A DNA stretch of 64,000 nucleotides from Pseudisothecium myosuroides (taxonomy: Eukaryota > Streptophyta > Bryopsida > Hypnales > Lembophyllaceae): the NCBI GenBank assembly GCA_951799445.1, contig OX637287.1, forward strand, positions 17,298,224 to 17,362,223, in the 5' to 3' direction. The notes under the pieces were generated by a model, which searched no databases, was not told where the DNA came from, and worked only from the letters and a program-made list of their open reading frames with translations. The translations under genes were made by a program, and so were the position numbers. Position 1 is the first letter of the stretch. Each line of letters starts with the position of its first letter. Of the stretch, positions 12,296-23,940 are shown piece by piece.

Positions 12296-13104
12296 ATGGT
12301 GAGGGGATATGTTCAAGAGCATATCTACGAGCATCCTTGGGAACGAGTTACAGCGGCCAATTGGAAAAAGTATGCAGACATGGAACACAGGCCGTTGCTC
12401 TCACATGTTGTAGATGTCAGCATTGTGGACAGAAGAGTCGATCAGGAGGGTGGACAGCTGCTCACCACCCGAGCAATCACTGTAAATGCTCCTGGCCCCT
12501 GGTGGCTCCAACGTCTCATGGGAACAAGTGTATGCCAATGCTTAGAGGAGTCCATTGTCGACAACGGTGAAATTCCTGCAGCCCGTGTTTTAAAATTTCC
12601 CTTCTCTTTTGTGCAGCTTCTTACTCAGCATGTTATTTTCTGAAGCTGTTTTTACATGTGGGTGCTTCCAAAGACTGGTAATGGTTTACATTCTATCCTG
12701 CAGGCAAGCGAACGTTAGAGATGGTTACGCGCAATGTGACCCTTAAAGATTTCGTTGACGTAGAAGAGAAGTGCTCGTATCTTCCACATCCTGAAAATTC
12801 AGGTTGGACGTTGTTCCGGCAAGAGACGAACATTACATGCGCGTCCATGCCGGCCCTGAAATCAATGGCCGAGAAGATTGAGCAGAAGTGTGCTGAGAAG
12901 TTCCAGCAGAATAGTGTTCGAGGGAGGGAGGTTGTGGAGACCGTATGCAAGTCTCTGGAAAAAGCAGAATCAACTGCAGAAGCTACGAAAGCCGAGCCAC
13001 CGCTCGTCGTGAATTCCCAGCAAAGCAACTACACCCGCAGTCACAGCAATTCCAGTAAGTGGAGGTCTTTTGAACGAGCCGAGTTTGTGGGTGCAACTTT
13101 GTAA
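12296..13104 (+). CDS. PRELI/MSF1 (slowmo-like) mitochondrial lipid-transfer protein
   Basis: Two exons: 12296-12566 and 12704-13104 (stop included), about 223 residues. Exon 1 ends in phase 1 before GTGAAA and exon 2 follows CTGCAG, which restores a Gly codon. The start gives MVRGYVQEHIYEHPWERV, the typical opening of PRELI/MSF1 proteins. Later landmarks are a LLTTRAITVNAPGPWWL block (about residues 52-66), TRNVTLKDFVDVEEK after the splice and MAEKIEQKCAEKFQQNSVRGRE near the end of the domain. Family knowledge: Ups/PRELI proteins carry phosphatidic acid or other phospholipids across the mitochondrial intermembrane space with a small Mdm35/TRIAP1 partner. The C-terminal tail after about residue 185 (rich in Ala, Ser and Lys) has no recognised domain. 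A strong donor (GTAAGT at about 13,053) lies before the stop, so an alternative C-terminus is possible. A non-coding first exon and 5' intron probably lie at 10.4-12.2 kb. Confidence 0.9.
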
Positions 13105-15177
13105 CATTCGCTGTCCTTGGTGCAATTTTGAGACATCAATTTTGGTCATTTTTGTTTCTCACTACGTTGGACACCACGTTTTGGTAGGACATTCACAGGA
13201 AACCACCTCAATGGCATTTTTTTGCACATTGCGCTGTAATTTACGGTCTTGTAACGGAGACTCTTATATAATTCTTGTCAAGGACATTCCTTCCAAATAT
13301 TTGACGTGTAATTTGAAATCGTGCTACTTGGTATATCTGTTCTGATGCAATGAAATGAAACCTTTAAGAGTTGCATCAATTCCACACTAAGATTTGAATA
13401 GCAAGTCTTCTCTGATGACTGATATAGTAATGTTCTGATTGATGTATAAGGTGGTGGATGAGCTAACAACGAACTATTCACTAGACGTCTAATGAAGGCA
13501 ATTAAAATTTTATTTTAATTCAATGAAGAAATCATGAAGGGGCGAAGTGTTGTGTAGTGCCTTTTTGAGCAAGACAACAAGATAATAAATGTAAAACAAA
13601 AGGTCACTGGGGCTTGAAATTTGGTGTGTTTACTTGGAAATAAAAATCAACTCTAAGTTTGCCCTCGACTTCCAACTTTTTGTTCTTCGTTCTTACCTTG
13701 GAATGAACTCAGAGTTTCCAACAATAGAAGTACAAATATGAGCAAAATGATGGTAGGGTCACACAAGGCTGGAAACTGGATGGCAACCAATTTTGCAAAA
13801 TATAAAAATCTATATCCTATCAATTTGCACCAAAAATACTTGAATTTCGAAAATTATTTTGAAATTGCAAAAATAAAGCTTCGATATCACATATATACTA
13901 TATTTAAAAAGTAATCATATTTAATATGAAAAGAATTTAAAAATTGAAGTCACACTTCAAATTGGTAAGCAATTTTTCAAATACTAGTCATCCCAATAGT
14001 TGGAATGCAAGTCAAGTTAGTAGAATAGAATTATGCTCAAGGCAACCAACACCTTGACCTCTTTAACCTAATTGCCTTGGATCTCTTTCAGATAAGTGTC
14101 TGGACAGAATGACTAGTGCTGTGGGAATAAATTTTAGTGGTAGACTTCATGTCTTTTTTTTTTAATTTGTAGAAGGGTAATGCCTTGAGCATTCCATTTT
14201 AGCTTATAGATATACTTCTTAGTGTCAAAAAATAAGCTATTGTAGGGCTTTTACTAACCTGTATCCCATTGGATACAAGTCCAATCTAATCCATGATTTC
14301 AATACCAATTATTGACTTCTATTGCAAAAATGAATCGATTTGCATTGATTTGAAGCTAACTAAGAGTGAATTGATGACAATGTGTAATTAAGTTTAGATT
14401 TTGTCGACACTAGACACATGTTATCCTCATTTTGTGCAAACAACTCCCTAAAGTAAGGGGTTAATTCCTTCATTTGTATTTTTGTTTTCCAATGCAAACA
14501 AACTCCCTAAAGTCTAGAATGGAACTTTTCCTTAGACTAGAATGGGGTAGTTTACCTTAAATGACCATGACATCCTCTGAATATGTAACAAATGTGCAAG
14601 ATACTCCCTAATGACATTTTACAAGACATATAAAGGAGGTCTTAAGTGAACAACATTGCAAACATTACTACAACATTGCCTTTGCCTTTGTCTCTCCAAA
14701 CACCAAAATCAGATTTTCCCTGAAGAATTGACTGCATGGAATGACATCTACAAAACTGGAATGTGGCTATTTGGCATGGTCTTTTTCATGACAAATGAAA
14801 GCATTTTATAACTTCAATTGAAGGTCTAAGGTAGATACTCCCAAAATCGCACCTTGTCTAAAATTGTGTACATCTCCAAAATCAATATGTACCTGTGTTG
14901 AAACGATTTTAAAACATCTAATTGAGAAAAATCTTGACCCTTCGTAACTTTTGCATATAGTATCCAAATGACGTGTGCTTTGGTGCATTGGAATCTCTTA
15001 CCATTTGCCTACTCAACAATATCAAAGTTTTACCAATCGAATAACATAAACTGTTCACAGTTGAAAAAGTGTCTGTTTTGGGGTGCCCACCTTACAAGAG
15101 CATGAGTGATCACAAGTCTCACAAGTCTCACAAAGTCTCACAAGTCTAGAAGCAGGCAATGCCTGAATTCGTTATTT
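13105..15177. other. Intergenic region with one MITE and short repeats
   Basis: Starts with the probable 3' UTR of the PRELI gene (to about 13,480). The rest is AT-rich with no recognisable gene. It holds the MITE at 14,828-15,093 and, just beyond the cupin stop codon, a short tandem tract of TCACAAGTC units at about 15,108-15,150. Confidence 0.5.
14828..15093. mobile_element. MITE, AAGGTGGGYAYCCCCAAAAC family, copy 1
   Basis: About 266 bp with imperfect terminal inverted repeats: the left end reads AAGGTAGATACTCCCAAAAT and the right end reads TTTTGGGGTGCCCACCTT. Internal landmarks shared with the copies at about 16,930-17,768 and 47,799-48,080 are TGTACATCTCCAAAATCAAT and a block like GCATATGGTATCCAAATG (inverted in the 47.8-kb copy). 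Non-coding. It lies about 85 bp downstream of the cupin stop codon. Superfamily not assigned; no clear target duplication was seen. Confidence 0.7.
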
Positions 15178-16635
15178 TCATTCGGCATGAGTGAGAAACT
15201 CAATGAAGTTCTGAGCATGTGGGAACTTGGCCAACAGATCTGAGCGAGACGCCAGCTCAAAGTCCACAAACTCGAAGCCTGGGGCTACCGTGCACCCCAC
15301 TAAAGAGTGCTGCGTTTCAGGGTCTCTGGGAGCTGATTTCACAATAGGCTTCCCGGATTCAGGGATACACTCGATGTCCTTGGTGGGATAAGCTCCAAAC
15401 CACACCCACGGTTTCTGCACGTACTGCAACTTCTGGCCCGCGGCAATGTCTTGACCCAGCACAGTATGTTTCACCTTTCCGTCATCGTCGATCTCAAACA
15501 CCTGCGCATGATGGGCGACATCCCAAAACTCAACAATATCACAAAACTGGGATACAACACTCAAAAATCTCTAATCTGACCCTCTCTTCAATAACATTCT
15601 CAAATGTTCTCAAATGTTCTGCACACTTGTCTCACATTCACATTCAACTCATTTGACCTTTACTATGACCGTCTCCCAAGCAGTCACAATGAGGAGGTTA
15701 GAGTGTACCCTTGATGGATCCATACGGCATGACATTCTTCAGGCAAATGGTTGCAACTCATTGAGATAAAGGAGAGGAAAGCAAACGAAGGTACTCGTGA
15801 ACAACCAGATAGAAGCAAAAGGAGCAATTAGGGTGTAAAAGGGCTCACCGTCAGCGGATCGCCACCGTAAAAGTGCCAGACTTCGGAAGAAGGGAGGCGG
15901 TGCAAGTGGGATACATTCCCGGTGGGCATCAAGAAGTAAATGGCGGTACTAACAGGCCGCCCGACCTTAACTGCCAATCCAATCACCCTAAATCAAGTCA
16001 GTGTCTGTCGGCCAATGTGCTAGAATGGAAAACCTTAGAGCATCGACTTGCATTACAAAGTTCTTCACACCCGCAATCATGTCCTTGGAGCTTTGAACAA
16101 AGGCTCCCACACCTAATTGCGACACCGACTTCAAATGCGACACTGCACAATGAATACATATTGATTTCGAGAATGTACAGCACCTCAACCGCATAGCTTG
16201 GGTTGGGTTGGTTTTAGACCATCTTCCAGTAAAGACTTGAAACCCTAAAAACTTTTTCACTTGGAAATCGAGACAGTGATGCATTCCCTGATGTGTGAAA
16301 TGTGTGAAATTCTCCTAGATTTGATTGACTAACAAGACCATTCAAAAGTACAATCACTCTAATGACAATAGAAACAATGCTCAACGCTTCAAGTGTCGCA
16401 ATTATGTTACCTGACCCAGACACCAAAATTGAAAGAAATTCAAAACAAACTGCACATGTCCATTCCGTCATTGCGAGCCTACTAACTTACGACCCTTCCC
16501 CTCGCACTTACAATGAGCCGAGAGCAGGCTGTGCGGAAGTGTGACTTCCGTGTCTTTGAACGTCTCCGTGAAGTAACCGCCCTCAGGGTGAGGCTGAAGC
16601 TCCAGAAGCTTGCAAATCTCCGACGTGGTTGTCAT
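15178..16635 (-). CDS. DUF985 / Cupin_5 (YML079w-like) protein
   Basis: Three exons on the minus strand: 16635-16512, 15970-15849 and 15501-15178 (stop included), about 189 residues. Donors are GTAAGT and GTGAGC; acceptors are GGCAG and GCGCAG; phases agree at both junctions. Exon 1 gives EICKLLELQPHPEGGYFTET, the usual N-terminal block of Cupin_5. Exon 2 gives STAIYFLMPTGNVSHLHRLP then SEVWHFYGGDPLT, where the two His residues could sit in the cupin pocket. Exon 3 gives VLGQDIAAGQKLQYV and HSLVGCTVAPGFEFVDFELA, the conserved second half. The length matches stand-alone family members. The fold is a small beta-barrel; no enzymatic role is firmly established for the family, so I assign none. 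Probably cytosolic, since no signal peptide is seen. Copies of one MITE family flank the gene. Confidence 0.9.
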
Positions 16636-17000
16636 TGCGAAACCCTCGAGACTAATAGCTTACTAAAAAGAAGCTCGCAACGGAGAGAAGGGACAACGAT
16701 CGAGCTAGGCTAAAACGCAACAAAGCGCACACAGTTTTCGATTGATCTCGTATCAGTGAGCTTGAGCTTGCCTGAAATCAGTCAAAGTACGAGCTGGTTC
16801 TTTCCATGGGGCTTTCCTACGTCCTCGCGTGATCTGTGAGGGGGATTTGGCTCGTGGCATTCGGGAACAGAGCTCCGTCCTTGTGGGAAGAGTGCTGACC
16901 TCCTTGCCGTGGCCTGTAACCGGTATAATGTAGATGTACATCTCCAAAATCAATATGTACCTATGTGGAAGAAATGAATTCAGAACACCTACCAAATTTT

Positions 17001-17477
17001 TATTTTTTTAATTTATTTTTAACAAATGGGCAGAGCCATTGCATTAAAAAAACAAGTGACCAAGAAACAAAGCAGCCAAGCCTACCAGGCTGGACAACGA
17101 AGAGATAAGAGCAAAAATAGACAAAACAAAACCAAAAGGAAGGAAACTAAGTAAAGAGGCAAGAAGGAGGGGCCTTCTTGTTCCAAATAATACTAGCATT
17201 ATCTCTACGAGCCAAGAGCGGGGAGATGAGCCAGATGGAGTCAAATTTGTTCCAAATACTATCATAGGCACCCAGCCGTTGGCGAGCCCCAGTCTGAGCC
17301 TTCAGTTGTGTAGCCCTCCCGGAATCCAGAAGAGTATTCCAGAGCGCTTGTTTCGTACGTTCAAGTGGCCATCGATGATAAGAGAAAACTTGACTGTTCC
17401 TTGAGATCCAAATAAGCCAGAAGGAGGATCCTCGAAGGAGAGTCCAAATAATCTTCAGAGTTTGGAATCTTCTTGGG
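17001..17477 (-). mobile_element. 5'-truncated LINE-type retrotransposon, 3' end with zf-RVT-like remnant
   Basis: On the minus strand one frame runs from about 17,469 to a stop near 17,153. It includes SSFWLIWISRNSQVFSYHRW and, nearer the end, ASIIWNKKAPPSCLF. Trp-rich text of this kind is typical of the zf-RVT region at the end of plant LINE polyproteins. After the stop come a 3' UTR and an A-rich tail, seen on the plus strand as a T-rich run near 17,000. Both edges carry TACCAAATTTTT (16,990-17,001 and from 17,478), which fits a target-site duplication. It interrupts an older MITE. Confidence 0.75.
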
Positions 17478-17626
17478 TACCAAATTTTTTTGACCCTTCA
17501 TACCTTTGGCATATGGTATCCAAATGTCATAATCTTTGGTGCTAACAGGAAAATATGAAAATTGAACAGTTTAATAATAGTGACTATGCACAGTCGCAAA
17601 AAGTGGCGGTTTTGGGGGGTGCCCAC

Positions 17627-17757
17627 TAGTGATCTCAAAACAGGTTCAAGGTTTTTAGCCAAATGTTCATTTTTGGAAGATTTTTTTTGAATTTACATTG
17701 AGGAAAAAATAAATAAAGTAATAACGGAGCGAAATTTAGCCAGTTTTGAGATCGCTG
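17627..17757. mobile_element. hAT-like MITE, 131 bp
   Basis: The left end reads TAGTGATCTCAAAACAGG and the inverted right end CAGCGATCTCAAAACTGG, an 18-bp TIR with three mismatches. The 8-bp target duplication GTGCCCAC lies at 17,619-17,626 and 17,758-17,765. An 8-bp duplication and a terminal CAGNG are hAT hallmarks. The interior is AT-rich and non-coding. It sits inside the terminal repeat of an older MITE. Confidence 0.85.
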
Positions 17758-18214
17758 GTGCCCACCTTATTAATGAGCTCCTGAATCTTATTTGGTAGAT
17801 TTCTCAGTTTTCCAAATATGTACATCTAGCCTTCATTTCAAGGACTATGATACTCCTCCAGTCACTTATTGTCTCAAATCTGCGAGTTTCCCTCCATGTA
17901 CCTCGAGGTGTGAATCCTAAAATCTACCTCCGACAGTCTTATCTAACCAAGGACCTCATCCACACCTCAGCTCTTCTTCTTCTTCTTCACCTCTCTGCAG
18001 GTCCATGGTGCTTTGCTTTGCTTCGTTGCTTCATCACTATCACCGCTCTGTGCACATCCCTTGCTCGCCATTTGCTTCAGTTTCTCCGAGAATTCCCATT
18101 TCCACCCGTCGTCCATCTTCACGAATTCCTCTTTCACCACCGAAATCGGCCGCTTTGGGTGTTTAATCCGATGATTATGTAGACTGGGAGAAAATTCGAA
18201 GTTAGAACTTGGCG

Positions 18215-21200
18215 ATGGCGACCTTGTCGTCAGCCTGCGCTCTGCTCCCCTTGGAGGGGCGAGCCGTAGCTCAGGATGGGAATGCTACTTGCAGTAATAA
18301 TGGCGGCGCGGAGTGCGTAATGCGGGCGACGAAGGGTAGCAAGCGGCGGATGGCGTCTCTGCGGTGCGTTTCGTCACGTTTTTGGTGTGGTGGAATTCAA
18401 GGTTTTGGAGAGGTTTTGGAGAGGTCATGTTTCTTGTTGTTGGAAAGGGGTTATGTGGTAGGGTTTTTGGATAAGGGTTTTACCACTTGAGAGTTTTTTG
18501 TATTGAAGGTAACCACAGCTAAATGCTGCGGCGCTTGTATCGTCGTTGGTATAATTTGTATGGCTAGTAAGAGTGTTATAGAGAGCCTGGAAACAAAGGA
18601 AAGAGGATTCTAACGCACCCAAGAGTGCATTACTTGGATACCAAATGCAAAAGTTACAAGGGTTGAAAGTTTCATTGGGAGAAATTTAAACCCCACCGAG
18701 TTTTGAGGTTGAGGTGTACATTCTCGAAGCCTTATGTACTCATCGTGCAAGATTTTTAGTGTTATCGATGTGGGCGTGGGAGTGAAGAATTCGTCAAGAT
18801 TTCGTTACCTGCTTGATGATTCTGCTTTGGTGGAAGGGCTTAAAATGGCGATTTGGATTCTTTCTGTGCAGGTCAAAGCTGCGATTGTCAGCTTGCCCTA
18901 CCACGAGGTCGGTGTCCAAACAATCTCTGATTAACGCCGGTGCAGTTTTGGTCACGGAGAGCTGGCTGGACAGCGAGGAAAGCTTTTCGAATGCGGAGGA
19001 AGCGATTGTGGAGGAAAGGGTGGAGTTTCCCTCGGAATTCGACTTGCTGCGTCTGGAGAGGGCCAGGTTGAGCGACATGGAGCATTCCTTCCGGGCTGGT
19101 TACGATGCTGAGTCTGCGTTGCTGGAAGCCGAGCAGGGGTATGTGGAGCAGCTGGAGTCGCTCTTGGGAGATGTATCCTCTCTCGTAAGGGAGGCTGAAG
19201 GGACCACTTCTACTACTGAACTGGAGGAGGATGCAGGTACTAATTTTGAACGAAAGCAGTATCCAAGGCCTAGCTTTTGAGGAATGCTGAATGCTGTTTC
19301 GTTTTAATCCTTACGAGTTCCTGCTAGGAAGATTTTGAGCTTTTTGTCGAAACAAATTACGGCATGAGAAAAATCTAGGCATCATATCTTCATTTTTGTA
19401 AGTTTTCATTCCCTTCCCATCCCTACATGAACTCTTTCTGAAGCACCGAGTGACCATCGTGAGGAGTAGACAAAATTTGCTTTTTCTACATACTAACGCC
19501 TTAAGAACATTCATAATCCTCGCAGTGCATGCCGTTTCTCTTAGGGGTTAAGTTAGGGGTTAAGGAGCCTTGTCCATCGTTTGCTAAACCCCCATTAGGG
19601 TAGGCTTACCATTGACCACTCACTTGCCGTTCTCTGCGCACTAACTGCATATCAACTGCACATCAACTGCTATATTTGGTTGCTAGAATTTTTTGTAGTA
19701 AAGTTGGTTCCCTTCTTGTGAACTCCATACACATAATCATCGAATGTAGAATTGCAAAAGCTTTTTTGGAGGGTCAACTTTTACTCTCGAGGCAAGTGAG
19801 AACAAGGCAAGTGAGTACAACTATATGCAGTGGACGGGTGGTGCATGTGCGTTAACGGGACGCCGTTGGTTTTAATGATTTTTTGGGACGTTCGTTACTA
19901 AATGGTTTGGATATTGGGACGTTTAACGGTTCAAATTCGCTACGTCATTTGGAGCCTGGGGTGTGCGGTCAAAGGTATAGCTGATGCTTGAGACGGTCTG
20001 CCATGTTCAAGTGCACTTTTTTTGCATGGGGGTTTAGTCATTACACTAAATCAATACATACAAAAGTGTCAAGCTGATTGATTAACACATGTCTGGCTTG
20101 TAGATTCCATGAACGCGGGGATTGCGGCCGACGGATTGCCTCGTGTCGACGTTGCAGTCAGATCGAAGCGCAAAGGAGAGAGGTTGAGGAGGCGGGAGCG
20201 AGCGTTGGTCAAGGCGGAGAAGGTCGCCACTGCCCTTGCTGCTGCGCCTCCGACGCCGAAACCGAAGAAGCTCCAGATATCGCAGGATCCCTCAGACCCT
20301 GTTCGTGCTTACCTGCGAGACATCGGGAAAACCAAGCTGCTAACAGCACCTGAAGAAGTGGCTTTATCTCGAAAGATCCAGGTGAAAATTCTCTTTCGAT
20401 TGTTTGGATAATATTTGACGAGAGTGTTGCATGTCCTGTAAAATTTGGCGATATGAACCTATCGACGACCGACTTTTCAGTGTTTTTACATGACCAGTGA
20501 ATGTGTTGCTCATAAATTGGAATATTTAGGAGACGAGTTCTATTGTGCATTTGTGTTTGATGGAAATGCTTTTCCTGAGAAAAAATTAGAGAGAGATTGA
20601 ACAATAGATAGCGCCCATATGACCCGTGCAAAAGTCCTAAGTAAGAAAAAAGCCGAATGTGGGCCTCTTGGTCTTTTAAGCTTCATGATGAGATTCGTGG
20701 AGAGGTTGAGGCATCATGTACGTAGTATATTGAGGCAACTTGGACCTGGAAATGGGATGATCGGAGACTGATTTCCTTTGTCACGCAGGATCTTCTGGAA
20801 TTGGAGAGAGTGAAAGCTGATCTCAAGCGAGAAGTAGGAAGGGAACCCACTATTAGTGAGTGGAGTCGTGCGGTAGGAATGGAGCAGAATGCTTTTGAAT
20901 TGCGAGTTGAAGAGGGTCGATTTTCGAAGGAGAAGATGGTGAAGTCGAATTTGCGGTTGGTCGTCTCCATAGCCAAAAACTACCAGGGTCGAGGCATGAC
21001 TTTTCAAGACCTAATTCAGGTCTGATAGCAAATATCTGGTTATATACATATGTTCGTCTCAAGCGTGGATTCTTCTGCTTTTAGTTGACTTCCCAGCATA
21101 ATGCTATCGCATGTATTGATCGAAACATGTTGTGTACTAATTCATTAATCGAACCTGCAAACGACTCCCTTGATATGAATGGATGTGTATCCTGAATTGG

Positions 21201-22474
21201 TGTTTATATGCTTTGCTTCTTCAGGAAGGAAGCCTGGGGTTGATAAGGGGAGCTGAGAAATTCGACCCCGACAAAGGGTTTAAGTTTAGTACTTATGCAC
21301 ATTGGTGGATTAGGCAGGCTATCACACGATCCATTGCGGATCAATCCAGGACTATTCGTTTACCAGTGAGTTTCACTCTGCCTTGGTATATGCTCCTAAT
21401 ATTGAACAGGAGAAGAATATTTAAGTGACGATATCTCAACGTGGAAGTAATGTTGTTTTCACTCTTGGAAGCTTCAAAAGAATGGATCACCTCAGTCAGA
21501 TTAAGATCATTGCCTTTTTTGGTGGATTCTTGTTGTCAAGGTTATGTTTATCGAACATTTCGATTTGCTGCTGGCATATGGCCATGAAACCTTATATGTA
21601 GTCTTCTTTCTTTTTTTCTTTTTTTTCCAGATTCATGTATATGAAGTCATCTCACGTATCAACAAAGCTAAGAGGGCATTGATCATGGAGCATGGGCGGA
21701 AACCTCTTGATGAAGAAGTGGCAGAGCTGGTGGGTTTGAGTGTGGAAAAGTTGCAAACAATAGTGAAAGCAGCTAGGGCCCCAACTTCGATGGAGCGAAC
21801 CATTGGCGAAGAGGGCACCACCACGGTTGGGGTATGCTTTCAAATTTCTTAAACCCTTAAAAGGACCGAATTGGGTCTCATGGTCTTTTAGCAGTTATGA
21901 AGAGACTTTCTTTTTTCCAATTTTATTTATTTTCCGACCAGTGGATGCAGTGTTCTTCACCTGATTCTCGTAATATAAAATTGGCCCCATCCGAATTATA
22001 TTTTTCATATTATGACTAATTGATCTGGTCATTTCATACCCAATCATGATTTTTGGGTTTATTATTACTGTCAAGGATTTCACTTGATGGGGTTTAAAAT
22101 GTTAGAATTCTTTTGCATTGTCCTGATTCATATAAGCTGCTGTTTTGATTGCGTTTTTTGATTCAAACTCCTTGTCACCACAGGAATTGGTTGCTGACAA
22201 AGACGTCGAGTCACCGGAGGATGGCATTGTGAAGCAATTGCTGAAACAGGATGTAGAGCGAGTGTTACGCACTCTCAGTCCTCGAGAGAGGGACGTGCTT
22301 CGAATGCGGTTTGGGTTTGACGATGGACAGTCCAGGACTTTAGAAGAAATAGGCCTATTTTTCAAAGTAACTCGGGAAAGGATAAGACAAATTGAGGCTA
22401 AAGCCATGCGCAAGCTCAGGCAGCCCGGTCGGAATAGCATTTTACTGGAGTACCTAGATGTGAAAGGCATCTGA
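18215..22474 (+). CDS. Plastid RNA polymerase sigma factor (sigma-70 family)
   Basis: Seven exons: 18215-18363, 18872-19236, 20104-20381, 20789-21019, 21225-21365, 21631-21831 and 22184-22474 (stop included), about 551 residues. Every junction is GT-AG and phase-consistent. The N-terminus ([14 protein letters not shown], rich in Ala, Ser and Arg, few acidic residues) looks like a chloroplast transit peptide. Residues 235-264 hold region 1.2 ([20 protein letters not shown]). Region 2 spans exons 4 and 5 ([20 protein letters not shown], then [20 protein letters not shown], the -10 recognition and melting segment). Exon 6 is region 3 and exon 7 is region 4 with the [23 protein letters not shown] for -35 recognition. 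Family role: directs the plastid-encoded polymerase to plastid promoters. Residues 60-230 are acidic and poorly conserved. I cannot assign the SIG subtype by eye. Confidence 0.93.
19304..19550. mobile_element. Possible small TTAA-flanked element in sigma-factor intron 2
   Basis: About 240 bp between TTAATCCTTACGAG and CTCTTAGGGGTTAA, inside the intron between exons 2 and 3. The right end matches the TTAA family terminus (TTAGGGGTTAA); the left end is degenerate. A second TTAGGGGTTAA follows immediately. Weak call based on the termini alone. Confidence 0.3.
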
Positions 22475-23282
22475 TTCATTGGTGCTGATAATGAAAGTAT
22501 TGATACATCAACGAAATCAGTTTTCAATTGAAATGCTTCAATTTGCTTCAGTTTGTTATATGAGTTGGCGCTCTGTTAAAGTTGTCTCCCATATCTTTCT
22601 TCTGAGGGCTGGGAGAAAACAGTTCTCCTGCTTCCTAAGGCATGACACAAAACTTGTTTGTGTATGTATCGCTGATGCCATTTTGTAGCACGTGAACTTG
22701 ACATGAACTCTGGTGATTTTCATAGCTCTCGTAGTGCTTCATTATCTTTACTCTCTTCAGCTAGTTCAGTCACCTGACAATGTCAAGCAAGTTAAGACAT
22801 TCCCCGCAGTAAATGACTAATGGTAGAATATTCTGTTTCTATCAACCTATATCTTTAAGCAAATAGAAAAAGTCAAGAAGATTCATATCGAATACATATT
22901 TCTTTAGAGGTGTCTAATAGTCATGGTGTAATTCAAATTTCCATGTCTTTTATAATTAGAAAATTGGTAGATCATGGATATTTGTCTCAAGTTCACCTTT
23001 AAATAAACAAAAATTCAACATGTAAAGAATATTTTTATACGACAAATTGCAATAGAAACTAAAAGCTATTTCATTGTTTGGGTTCAAATTCAAAAAATAA
23101 AGTCTAGTGGACTAGGCATCTTATTTTCTAAAAAAGTCCACAATAGTGCTATGATGGAATTTCCAAAACCACCTTCCTAAATGTGTTCAAGAATCTATTT
23201 AAGAATAGTAGGATGAAAAACTTATTTTCTCTCTTTCCTAACCTACAGGGCTTGAAGTCATCCGATCCAAAAGGAACAAATT

Positions 23283-23940
23283 GACCTTGATGTTATTTCA
23301 AGGTGATTGATGTTAATGTGACAATGGTCATGACTATTCACATTCTTTTATTCTTACATCTCTTTGATGACATTTTAGAATATCCACGACACATGCACAT
23401 CTAAATTATTGCAACTAATGCATGAATGAATTTTTTTTTCTTTTCAAAGAATATCCAAAGGACACAAGTCGGCCTTGGTGTCATTTCAAGGTTCATGACG
23501 TCAGTATGACAATGGTCATGTTCTTGATTCATACCCCTTTATTTTTACTATCCCTTTAATGGCATCTTGAAATATGCAGTACACGTACACCTGATTTTGA
23601 AGATGATGTGAATGATCGACAAGTCTATTCTTGGTGTCACTTCAAGGTTCACGACGGCAATACAATAGTGGTCATGTCTCCAGTCATACCCCTTTATTCT
23701 AACTGTGCATTTAATTGCATCTTGAAATATGCAGCACATATACAATTGATTTTGAAGATGACTTGAATGATCAAAGAATCTATTCTTGGTGTTATTTCAA
23801 GGTTCATGACGTCAATACAACGGTGGTCATGTCTCGAGTCATACTCCATTCTCACTGTCCTTTTGAGGACATCTTAGAATATGCAACACATGTACAACTA
23901 ATTTTGAGGATGACATGAATGACTGAAGAGTCTACTCTAG
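23283..23940. repeat. Tandem array of about 156-bp units, four copies
   Basis: Anchors TTCAAGGTTCATGACGTC or variants occur near 23,295 (diverged), 23,485, 23,641 and 23,797, giving spacings of about 190, 156 and 156. Each unit also carries a block like AATGGTCATG...CATACCCCTTTATT and TTTTGAAGATGACTTGAATGA. No open frame persists through the array. Satellite-like, local. Confidence 0.85.

Larger units (their letters stand above)
16930..17768. mobile_element. MITE, AAGGTGGG family, copy 2, with nested insertions
   Basis: Same family and orientation as the copy at 14,828-15,093. It shares the blocks around TGTACATCTCCAAAATCAAT and GGCATATGGTATCCAAATG and ends with GTGCCCACCTT. It is split by a LINE 3' fragment (17,001-17,477) and by a 131-bp hAT-like element (17,627-17,757). 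The left terminus is not recognisable. It lies upstream of the cupin gene on the promoter side. Confidence 0.7.
16636..18214. other. Divergent intergenic region between the cupin gene and the sigma-factor gene
   Basis: Contains the cupin promoter and 5' UTR (minus, about 16,636-16,920), a MITE carrying two later insertions (about 16,930-17,768), and the sigma-factor leader (plus, about 17,840-18,214). That leader has a CT-rich tract with repeated CTT near 17,970-17,990. No TATA box is clear for either gene. Confidence 0.5.

Noticed and set aside
17044..17271. Hydrophobic 75-residue frame as a small membrane protein
   Set aside because: It is an out-of-frame reading of the LINE 3' end; the adjacent frame shows the Trp-rich zf-RVT-like text.
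23283..23940. CRISPR-like array
   Set aside because: Units are long, contiguous and diverged with no short identical repeats and unique spacers; this is ordinary tandem repetition in a eukaryote.
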